From Lichina pygmaea (Eukaryota > Ascomycota > Lichinomycetes > Lichinales > Lichinaceae), in assembly GCA_963422465.1 (NCBI GenBank), contig OY730169.1, positions 3,782,001 to 3,846,000 on the forward strand: 64,000 bases of DNA, in the 5' to 3' direction. The notes under the pieces are model-generated. The model did not search any database. It was not told where the DNA came from and saw nothing but the letters and a program-made list of their open reading frames with translations. The translations under genes and the position numbers were made by a program. Shown here in pieces: positions 46,567 to 56,226 of the stretch. Numbering within the stretch: the stretch's first letter is position 1; the number at the start of each line of letters is the position of its first letter.

Positions 46567-47305
46567 CTAACTTCTCCACTTCCGCGCATTTGCCGCCACC
46601 AAGCCACGTAGCACCTCAACTTGCTTGCCACGCACCGACACTTCTCGAGCCATGATTTTGTGGTGGTCGATTCGTCTCTGCGTACCTCCGTACATCACCG
46701 TGCGATCGGCGAGAACTTCACCGGTGGCAATGGTGCTGAGAGGCCCGAGTCTGCAGTACTAATCCACGTGTCAGCGTATGGATGGCATAACTGGAAATGG
46801 TCAGCTAGAGAAACAGAGGGAGACAGTAGGGCTGGAGGGAGAGCATGTCAAGAAGTGCGCAATCGAGGGTCTGGAAAAATAAAATCTTGGTGAAGCTTGG
46901 GATCCCAACTTTGCCAATGACGACCCCAGGGCTAACATGGCTGTTAACGCCAATGCATGACCCTTCGTCGACGATGCGTGCCTCGACCTTTGCACCAATC
47001 TCAATGACAACACTGTCTCCTATGACGATCTGTAGGCTTTCGTCCTTCTCCGATAATCTTTCCGCTGGACTAATTGACAGGCCCACAACAGATCTTTCGG
47101 AGATGATGCAGCCGGAGCCGATGATCACAGGGCCATTGTTGGATAGTATCTTGCAGCGAGGGTGAATGACAGTGTTGCTGCCAATTGTGATGTGATGCCT
47201 TCCTGTGAGTGTCGCAGTCTCTGAGATGACAGCGCTTGAAGAGATTGTTGTTGGCGACTTGGCAGGTTTGGAGGACGCCGCGCTGGCATGTTCACTGGTA
47301 GACAT
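46567..47305 (-). CDS. DCTN6: dynactin subunit p27 (left-handed beta-helix protein)
   Basis: Two exons, 47305-46910 and 46758-46567, give 195 aa, the usual length of p27. Dynactin p27 sits with p25 at the pointed end of the Arp1 filament and helps link dynein to endosomal cargo. The hexapeptide-repeat beta-helix is visible in ISETATLTGRHHITIGSNTV, IHPRCKILSNNGPVIIGSGC, VIGDSVVIEIGAKVEARIVD and VNSHVSPGVVIGK. Joining GK to YCRLGPLSTIATGEVLADRT across the 151-nt intron restores the family's GKYCxL junction and the TVMYG motif near the end, followed by a helical tail KQVEVLRGLVAANARKWRS. The donor is gttggg, a weak variant, so reading through into a shorter product with a different end is possible. 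Confidence 0.85.
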
Positions 47306-48473
47306 TATAGCAGACAGGCGAACTTGATTGAACTGTGATCAGTCCAACAACACAGAAAGGCTGAGAAAATGGCACACTTGGAGGCTTGGAAAGAAGATGT
47401 GATAGCAGATGGAGCACTCTGATACTCTGTGCCAGTGCCAAACCAAAACAAGAAAGGGCAATTCAGTATCCTTTAGTTGGAGCAAAGCTGTCGGCCGGGG
47501 ACTCTACGGAGAGTTGCCCGCAGGGGTGTCGAGATCAGCCGCCCTCTGAGCGAGAACTAAATTGTGTCTGCACGTGACAGTCTGCAGAGTCTTCCTCTTC
47601 TTCTTTGTCACTTCTAGATCTCAGTCAGGCCAGAGAGACGAATCTACACAGTTGACCAGTTGTCAGCTAAAGCACCTCTCCACAAAGTCGACCGACTGTC
47701 GGCTTTCAGTTACGGTATAAGCCCGGAGCTGTTTCCTACCCGCTAAGAAGAAGACTGTAACCTGTTGTCATCATCATCATCATCATTATACATAGGCGAC
47801 CCCGGAAGTGAGCCACCCCCCCGTGGCATGGTGGAATCGGCAGATCATTCATAGGTGGCACCGCTTATATAAGCAAAGGGTACGGGCTTACGGAGCTACT
47901 TCGATCCGAGCTCGGGTCTCGATGATTGTCCGGGTTCCGCGATTAGTAATGCAGAAACTCGTCACCACCACACCACAATCTCTGCTGACTAATGCTGACT
48001 AAAGCACCATCTCTTCCGGTCGAGAGATGGCCCAGTCCTAGTACGTACATACGTACCCTCGTACACCATGCTGTTGCCCACCAGCAGTAAAGCTCTGGTA
48101 GCTGGGCCTTCTTTATACAGTGCCAGATGTTGTCGTCATCACAAGTTGATCAGCAGAGGATTTGTCCCCAACAACTGAGCAGCTGCGAATCACGATACTA
48201 TCGATCCGAGCACAAATTCATTGGAAAGAAGCGTGATATTTCATTCGCCTCGTTCAACAGCATCTTCTCCTGTCACATGCCCGTATATGTACGAATCTGA
48301 GTTCTCAGGTAGTGGATGCCGCCCAGGCGGCTTGGCCCCCTTAACACGTACTGTATCTAGGAAGCTTATTCTCGAAGGAGAATGCAGGCCACTGCGACGG
48401 CAGAAACGGGGTTGCTCCCTACCGAGTCTCGGCGGTGCCTTGTACAGCTCCGGAGAGTCGAAACGGAGAGCCG
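47306..48473. other. intergenic DNA
   Basis: No gene is recognised. The stretch holds a short (CAT)n tract near 47767-47788, a purine-poor segment with repeated TCGACCGACTGTCGG near 47680-47705 and scattered GTACGTACATACGTACC motifs at about 48040-48060. The first few hundred bases are the p27 promoter; the last part is the 3' region of the C2H2 gene. Confidence 0.5.
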
Positions 48474-50053
48474 CTACTCTTCCATCCGTCCAAAGACGCT
48501 GTCGTCGTCTTCGTCGCTGCGGCTTTTGGTGCCGGACGGTCGATAATCGCTCTCGTCCTCGACGGCAACGTCCTCGCCGTCGATTGGCCGCCAGGATGGC
48601 TTGCCGTATCGCAGCTCCCTCTCGGGGGTGGCATGCCCCCGAATCACTGGCTGACCCAAGTTTGCCCTGTGCTTCGATGGGTCTTGCGAGGGTAGGTTGA
48701 TATAGCGAGCGGGCAGCGGAGGCACAGGCGGAATGTCGTCCGCACCCCCGAGAGGCCCCGTCTTTGGCGTGCCGAAGCTGCAGCTCAGGAGCCCGACGGC
48801 GGCAGCCAGATCGGCGGCGTCGTCGTCGTCGTCCGCCTGCTCCGCATGCATCGGCATTCCAGGCCTCCAGTCCGTCGCCGCCGAGCCTTGAACGTGGAAG
48901 CCAGGCGTCCCGGGGGAGGTGGCGTCGGTGAAAGTCGAGACCGAGAGCACGGACTGGTAGGACCTCGAGTGCGTGCTCGCGGTGCTATCCCGTCTCCTGG
49001 CAGGCTGGCCCCGATGTTCCCTCGACATGTACATGAAGGGATCATCGTCCTCGGCCGACGGGGGCGGGGATGTGTGGACCGAGCTCATGCCGTCGCCAGA
49101 CCCTGCCGAGCCCGAGGCGGCCGGCGAGTCGGAGGACGGGTGACTCCCCGAGTCGGCGGCCCCTTCGACGACGGCGGGACCGTCTTGGTTCATGGCCACC
49201 AACACCGAAGCAGCCTCGAGCAGTTGCACCTGCTGATGCTTGGACATCAGGAGCTTCGACGTGAAGGACCACTCCGGGGTATGCTCCCAGCTAGCGATGC
49301 CCACGTTAACAACTCTCCTCGGGGCTACGAACGACGGCGGCCCCGGACGGATCGGATAGGCTGAGAAGAGTGCAAAGGCGAGAGGAGGAGGAGGACAGGC
49401 ATAGCGAGCCAGGGTGGGCGAACGAACAGATGTTTGGTCAAGCAGCTGCTATGCTTGTATGCCTTTCCACAAGTCTCGCACCTCAGCTCGTTGCCCGTCT
49501 CGCGACGGGCACCCCCCGAACGGAGTTGCGACCCTTCGCTGGCTCGCCGAGAGCGTAGCTTGCCGCCAGCTTTTCCGCTCAAGGGCGGGCTCCACAGCGA
49601 AGGTGGGTGCTGCTCGTCGACGACGACAACGCTCGTCCGTCTAGCCGGCCGGACACCGGACGTGGCGCCGTCGTCGAGGGCGCCATGGTTCGGCGACGGC
49701 ATCGCCCTCGACCCGATGCTCCCATGCTTGGAATGCATCTTACCTCCGGCCGCGAAGGTCCCGCTCGGCTTATTGTTCAGGCTCCGCCGGCTCGAGGCCG
49801 AGCCGACGCCGGGAGGGGAAGGCATGTCGGGAGCGGCATGGACCGCGGCGGCGACGGCGGCTAGGTGGTTCGCGTTCGCCGACGACATGCTCTTCCTCCG
49901 CGTCACTCGATGCGCCTGACCGACAGAGCCCAGTATGGGTGTGTGCGAGTGTCGACGAGACTGCGACTGCTGGGACACGGCGCTCGCCATGGCCGACGGA
50001 CCCGAGAGTCGATGCGGGTTCGACGGACGCGAGTTGGGGTCCTGATCCTCCAT
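48474..50053 (-). CDS. single C2H2 zinc-finger protein
   Basis: Two exons, 50053-49428 and 49290-48474, give 480 aa. The one clear domain is a C2H2 finger split by the intron, RCETCGKAYKHSSCLTKHLWEH (written in blocks: CETCGKAYKHSSCLTK, then HLWEH), directly followed by TPEWSFTSKLLMSKHQQVQL and LEAASVLVAMNQ. This finger plus helical extension is a conserved feature of a Pezizomycotina family of unknown function; a role in nucleic-acid binding is inferred. The rest is Ser/Pro/Gly-rich and disordered, with acidic Asp runs and a C-terminal DEDDDSVFGRMEE. The splice restores the finger in frame (intron 137 nt, donor gttcgt). More upstream coding sequence beyond 50053 cannot be excluded. Confidence 0.83.
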
Positions 50054-51470
50054 CAGCCATGTCCCAAGGGAGGCGAGCTGTCTGACGGAGGATTGCAGGT
50101 CGGGACAAGGACCTGTGGGCTTGCCATGATGGATGTCGAGAGCACGCCGGCCTGACGCCCAGTGCTCTCGATAATGTTCGGCTTGGTCTTTGGCTGCTGC
50201 GAGCTCACACAGGCCACGGCGTGAGCTGCGAGTTTCTGGGCCAGATTATCACCATCGAAGAGTGTGGGAGCTTAGGCTTCAGTGTCGTGGCAGTCGCCGA
50301 CGAGCTAGGCACTCGAGCTCAGTGATCTGTTGGAGTCCACCCAATGGCTGATGACACCAATCGGACAGGCTCGATCTCCTGTCGGGTGCTGCCTGTCCGG
50401 GCCCTCGAGTCAGGCCAGGGTCGCCGTGTACTTCTAGGCAGGGAGCGAGCGAGAGCGGAGGTGAAACGGTCGCAGAGAAATGGATATGGAAACGCCAAAC
50501 GAGAGGCGGGATCGGCCAGAAGTTCCAGGCGGGACGCTGCAACGACTGCGATGCGAATACGGGGCCTCGACTGGAGATGATTTTGTCGGACAGCTCGACG
50601 ATGTCGTCGACAGTACGGTAGTGTTTTGTTGTGGTCGACAAGAATCACGACGACATTTTACCAAGTAGATTTCCGTTGCCAATCAAGAGCCCATCGAATT
50701 GGTTTCTACAGTACGTCCGGCTTGCCTCGATGAACTTTTTTAGGATGAGTTCAGAGACCGAAGGGAACGTTCACGTGAGGGCTGAAAAAGAAATGAAGAA
50801 AAAGAAAGATAAATAATTGAGGCTTTGACACACAGCCATTTTCCCCAAAAAGGCCCGCTGCCACCTTTGCAAAAGGAGATTCCCGTGTTGTTCTTCGGAA
50901 CGGAGCCACCTTCAAAAGATCTGAGCGACGGAGATGGTTCCGAACACGCTGTTGACGGGTCAGTGAGGACGCCGATCAATACCAGAACATTTGGCATTTC
51001 GAAAATGATCTTTCACGGCTCTGCGCCCGAAAAGCTCTCAACGCCCGGAAAAGGAAAACGGGCAACATTTCTGGTGCGACGACGGGCGTCCGTTGGGAGG
51101 CGAAAAATGGCCCAGCTCGGGAGCTTTCTCCTCGACCAATTGGATTCGGCAGAGGCGCCAATGACGAAGGCCGCTCACGTGAAGGCAGTTGGGGCAGCCT
51201 AGAGTGGGCTTTGGCTTTTCGAGCTGGGCGTGAGGGGTCACTCGACACCTGCCAAGGGTTACAGTAGCTCATGATTATGTAAGGGTGGAGCGCCGCTGCT
51301 GAATCAGCATCACCGGCATACGAGTCACATGATCTGACCCCCTCCATCGCCGCCCCACATGTGCCTGACGAGGACGGCCTTACCAGGGGAACACTACTCG
51401 TGCAACACGTTTCTCCGTACGGAAGTACCGCCACGGGGCGATCCCACAATCCCAACTTCCCTGGAACTCA
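50054..51470. other. divergent intergenic region upstream of the C2H2 and Par32-like genes
   Basis: The two genes are transcribed away from each other here, 1.4 kb apart. I see no third gene. Open frames at 50825-51202 and 50976-51455 overlap on opposite strands and have no recognisable domain. Confidence 0.5.
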
Positions 51471-52244
51471 ATGACGCCCCACGTAAAAGTCGGCCGCGGC
51501 GGTGCGGGGAACTACTACGTCGGAGGTGGGGGCAGCTCGAATCCACTCCGAAGTAGCAAGAAGGACGACGAGGTGAGCCGGTCCCAGGTCCGCAGCTTGG
51601 ATCGTTCGCGACGGTCTACACGCGACGGCAATCCAAGGGGTGACTACAAGTCTCACGCGCATTCTGTTGTCCAGGACGTTGAAGCGCAACGAGCGCCTAA
51701 TGCCGACGCCGAAGACGACGCCGATGGCGAAGTCGAGCTCGTCCAACAGACCGTGGCCGCCGCCGCGGCACGCCAGTCCACGGCGTACGCCTACTCGGGC
51801 CGAGGCGGCGCCGGGAACTGGTACAGCCGGCAGACCGAACAGACGGAGACGGAGATGAAGCCATATCCCGTGCAGGGGAAATCGACCGCGTCGTCGACGT
51901 CCGAGGGCGACGGCGTAGACGACGCGACAAGATCGGACAGCGGCCGCCACGCTGGGCCATCGGGTTCGAGTTCGAGCGGAGCAGGCATCACAAGCGGGCC
52001 TGTGGGTTCCAGCACCGCCACCGCCACCCCAGCGACGACGACGACGACGGTAGCCGGCGGCGGCGGCCGAGGGGGAGCAGGCAACATCGAATTCGGACGA
52101 CACCTGGTCGCTCGGGAAACCGTGACGGACGAGAAGGCACGACGCGAGCAGCAGGAGAGGCTGCGCGAGAGCATCGCGAGGGACGTCGAGGCCGGCCTAC
52201 CATCGCCTCCCCAGAAGGCTTTTCTCGGACCAGTTCTCCGCTGA
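51471..52244 (+). CDS. PAR32: DUF3602 / Par32-like protein with GRGGAGN repeats
   Basis: The open frame encodes 257 aa. It carries three copies of the family's short motif: GRGGAGNYYVG near residue 9, GRGGAGNWYS near 110 and GRGGAGNIEFG near 210, separated by Ser/Thr/Ala-rich disordered sequence. Yeast Par32 is a TORC1-controlled phosphoprotein that inhibits ammonium transporters; the same role here is inference. A 102-nt segment at 51573-51674 has a good donor (gtgagc) and acceptor (ttgtccag) and is a multiple of three without stops, so it is probably an intron; removing it leaves 223 aa with all motifs intact. Whether both forms exist cannot be told. The ATG at 51471 lies directly before the first motif. 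Confidence 0.85.
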   Translation: MTPHVKVGRGGAGNYYVGGGGSSNPLRSSKKDDEVSRSQVRSLDRSRRSTRDGNPRGDYKSHAHSVVQDVEAQRAPNADAEDDADGEVELVQQTVAAAAARQSTAYAYSGRGGAGNWYSRQTEQTETEMKPYPVQGKSTASSTSEGDGVDDATRSDSGRHAGPSGSSSSGAGITSGPVGSSTATATPATTTTTVAGGGGRGGAGNIEFGRHLVARETVTDEKARREQQERLRESIARDVEAGLPSPPQKAFLGPVLR

Positions 52245-53371
52245 GCCCGTCTTCATGTACATTTTTCTTTTGTCTTCTCCATCTTCTTCTTCGTTTCCCC
52301 CCAAAAGTGGTTTGTGGTATGTGTCTTCAAGGGTCGGGTTTCGGGGGATTTCTTTCAGGGGAAGCGCCATCTTGCGTATGTTCCTCTTCAGTCTATATAT
52401 CTTGGGTACGGTACTGTATATTCCTTGCTTCTTCAAAGCTTACGGTACGTACGTACGTACGTACGTACTGTATCATACGTGATGGTCGAGCCGGACGTTG
52501 CAACCGTGTCTGTTCCCATGTGCCTAGGTTCGCGTCGTCGCAGATGAACGGTGACGTAGCTTCTTTGGCCAGCAACACGCACTGAGAGTACTCCGCTCGT
52601 CTACGGAAGTGCTGCCATCTCCAGGCCAGCGGTACGTAACGTAGGTGCCAAGTAATTAGTCGTCAAGTAGAGCTTTGGACAGCGGGAGGCTTCTAGTTCT
52701 CGGCGATCGATGATGTTCCAGTTCAGGAAACACTCGACGCTCGTTTGTGTCCCCGGCCATGCAGTTCTTGGAGGAGGACTTTGCTCGCTGGTGTGCCGAG
52801 GGTCTTGGATACAATATGTATTGTACCGCATGGATTGTTTGGGGCTTGAGTGTTGTGGGTGGTGGGTTGTGGGTTGGGGCTTGGGTGGTGGGTGTTGTGG
52901 TCGTCGGGGGGGTTTGGGGCTCTATGACTACCATAACTGCTGCTGCCACCGCCACCATAGGGCAAGAGCAGGCGGTGCTGCACGGTGTAGCGACGCAGTG
53001 TCCGTCAGGACAGTACGCTTGTAGACAAGTCAGGTACGTAGATACGTACTTGGGTGTTGCCTATGCGCTCGTGAGGGAAGGACGAACCAAGGTTAAAACT
53101 TGATTGACCAAGGCTACACCGGAACAGACCAAGGATACCCCTGAATAAACCAAGGACTCTCTTCGAATGGCTCAAGGACACCCCCCCCCCCCCCTGGATG
53201 AACCAAGCTTAACCCCCCGAGTATATCAAGATGAACTCCTGAGTAAATCGGGAACACCCCCATGGATGAAACGACCAAGGCCAAGCCCTGAATATACCAA
53301 GGGCTACTCCCAAACAGAATCAAAGCTACTCCCGCTACGTGACCCCAGAGCCCCGACGAAAGATCCTGGCG
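52245..53371. other. intergenic DNA with GTAC array and a degenerate minisatellite
   Basis: This is the 3' region of the Par32-like gene and the 3' flank of KU80, which converge. A (GTAC)n run of six to seven units lies at 52444-52470, further GTAC motifs at 53030-53052, G-rich GTGGTGGG repeats at 52855-52920 and a degenerate repeat from 53101. No gene is supported. Confidence 0.55.
53101..53335 (+). repeat. degenerate minisatellite, about 30-bp unit
   Basis: Variants of a unit containing CCTGAATAAACCAAGG and TACTCC or ACACCCC recur about seven times between 53101 and 53335, with a run of 15 C at 53181-53195 inside one unit. The array starts within 40 bp of the KU80 stop codon, so it probably lies in the KU80 3' UTR. 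Confidence 0.6.
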
Positions 53372-56226
53372 TCAACGACCAGAGAGAAACTAGAGGAGGC
53401 GCGCGACAACTTGTCAGAACATCTCTCTCATGTCGAAGGGATTGGGCAGGAAGAATCTCATCGGGATAAAATTGGGCAGGAACGGACAGGAGAAAGAACA
53501 AGAAAACAACAAAGACTCACCGTCTTGGCCTCTTCGTCGGTGACGGTCGAAACTTCCGATTCCTTGTGCGTGATGAGCCCGAGCCTGTACCGTCGCACGA
53601 GCCACCACATCTCCTGGCGGTCGCCGTCGAGCCCGTCCGACAGGAGTTTCTTCTTGAGGCCCCGCACGACGTCGTTGTACGTGTGCGCTTCTTCGTACGC
53701 CGTGAGCTCCTCGCGCATGACCCGTAGCGCCTCGACGGCTCGGCCGTAGTTGCTGTCGACGAGGCTGTGTCTGATCTGCGACTCGATCACCTTGGTCATC
53801 TGTCGCGCGGCGTCCTCGATGCCGTCGGCGTCCTGCGTCGTCGCCAGCAGCTGCTTGAACTCCGGCACCGCGTTGTCGGCCGAGATCTTCTTCGTGTGCC
53901 TCTGCTCGCCCAACAGAGCATCGACGTCGAGACCGGACAGAGGCTTCACCGTCTCTCGGCCTCGTCTGCGGCCCTTCTGCTTGGGTGGCACTGCTCGGCG
54001 CGGTCAGCAACCCCCCTCGGATACGCTCCCCGTCGGCGCGGGCGCGCTTGAACTCGCCTTTCTTGATGCGTGCGGCGGCGATAAGCCTCTGCAGCTGCGA
54101 GCTGGCCTTCCGCTGCAACGTCTGCGGAGGATGCGAGTATCTCGTGAGCACCTCGTAGGGGGCCGGAATCGGCTTCGACGGAAACACGGCACGCCAACGC
54201 ATCGCCTGGTCGATTCTATGCAGAACGGCGGAGTACGTGTCTTCGAGCGGCGCGTACTCGGAGGGTCTCCTGGGAGGCGTCGTCATCACGGGCGGACCCC
54301 CATCCGGGACCGACGGGGCACGTACCCTTCGTCGTCTCTCCCTAGGCCGCTGAGGTCCATACGATCGACGTAATCGCTCATGGCCTGGCGCAGACCGGCA
54401 TCTGGCAGGTTGCGGTGCTCGGTCAGGACCTTGCCCGACACGGTGAGGATCTTGTCCAGCGGCGGGAATTGGAAGCGTCTGACATCCTCGGCAAACGGCA
54501 GCTGGACGTCGACGAGACACTCGTGGTCGGCTTCGATCGACGGAGCCAGCAGCACCATGACGGGGGGCTTGTCGTCCTTGGTGACGAGTCGAGCCACGGC
54601 GTAGACGTCCAGCTCGTACAGCGCATGGATGAACGAGGACAGTGCCATGCTGGCCTCCTCGTTCGCCCTGGCGGCGATGACGACGCAAGCCGCGGACATG
54701 TTCATGTAGCGTTGATACTACAGCGATGCAGGCGTCATTCGGGCGGCCGGTCACGGCAACGGGTGGGCGTCTACGGACCTTTTCACGAGGGACAAAGCCT
54801 ATCGTCTCCAAGCCGGCGACCGTCTCGAGCTTGGTCACGTTCTCGTCCGTCTCGCTGATGTGCACCGCCGTACGGCCGTACTCGTAGCCCTTTGCGAGAT
54901 CCTCCCGCGGCACTTCTCGCTTCCCGCCGGTGACGCCGTCGTCCTCGACGATGTAGCTGCGGTTGCTCTTGACCGCCGTCAGCGCCGAGCCTGCCGCAGC
55001 CGCCGCGTCGTCGTCGACGGCGGCGTCTCTGGAGGCCAGCGTCCACGACGACCGGGTGCTGCCGCCGGCACCAAGCGTATCGGAGCGAACGACGAACGAG
55101 CTCGCGCTCGGTGCCCTCGCGACCATCGTCCGCGGAAACCGCTCGACGTGAATGTTCATGATGCTGTCGCCGCCGGCCGGGTCGCCCAAGGTCAATCGAC
55201 CCCGGAAGGACGGTACGGGATTGACCTTTTTGATTCGAGGGACGCCCAGTTCGGCGATGGCCTGGGCCATCGTCCCAAGTACGCCGCCAGCCTTTTCGGT
55301 CACTTCCTTGAGAATCTGTTCGTTCCCAGACTTGGAGACTGTCAACCCCGACCAAGCCACGGAGGGCTGCGAGGGCTCGTGCTCCTACCTTCACCGGGGG
55401 TTTGCCTTCCTCCTTGAAGCCGTATTCCGGGTCGTCGAAATCGACGCCGCTGTAGGCCGATTCAGCCAGAGCCAAGGGGGCCACGACGAGAAAAGGACAC
55501 GAAGGCTCACAGCACCATCAACTCCATGCCATCATCAGTGAGCTTATCGACAATGCCATCCAGACCATCAACATCCGTGGGGCCATCTCCGTTCGTCACA
55601 AGTACGATCTTGCGGCGGCACTTCAACTTCTTGCAGTGGGTGAGGATCATCTGAATGGCGATGACGAGGGCAGAGATCGCTGTTCAGAGTCATCCCAGCC
55701 GCCGCAGATAGATAGAACTACCGGCCTGTCTCATACCGTCCCCGTCGTTCGTCTTGCTCGGCTTGACCTTCTCGCGCAGGTTGCGTATGTTTGGCATGAG
55801 CATCCTTTCGTGCAAGTCAACATGGAGACCCTCCGTCAACGCTCGAGCGGACGGCTCACTGGTCGATCTGCTGCAGCACCGAGACGTGGTAAAAATTGTC
55901 GTCGTGCCCCAGTTCATTCGAGGTCCCTAGGATGGGGGTCAGCCGCGATCCTGCGCTTGACCATGCATCGGAGGCCTGCTCCTCACCATCGGTCCGGAAA
56001 GCCACCACGCCCACCTTCGCCGTCTTCCGCCCTGTGGCGACCTGAGCCCGTCAGACAACCCTGCACTTCTACGCGGACGATGATTGCCCAGTCTTACGGT
56101 GGTGGTGATACGGTCCCAGATGTACCGCATCGACCAGCCCAGATCGGTCTCGTCGCGGCCATGGCGCTTTTGGCCCATGGACGAACCGACGTCGACGACG
56201 TAGACGGTGGCTTCCTTGTCGGCCAT
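53372..56226 (-). CDS. KU80: Ku80 subunit of the Ku DNA-end-binding complex
   Basis: Eleven exons on the minus strand: 56226-56098, 56041-55987, 55926-55860, 55804-55737, 55679-55511, 55449-55389, 55330-54779, 54717-54326, 54269-54025, 53990-53521 and 53389-53372, giving 741 aa. Ku80 pairs with Ku70 to encircle broken DNA ends for non-homologous end joining and acts at telomeres. Seen are the vWA-like start [39 protein letters not shown], the [20 protein letters not shown] strand, [15 protein letters not shown], the beta-barrel core around RGRLTLGDP and [46 protein letters not shown] and [13 protein letters not shown], then the helical C-terminal arm [13 protein letters not shown] and a C-terminal helical domain. 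One intron is only 34 nt and the last coding exon only 18 nt. Confidence 0.93.
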
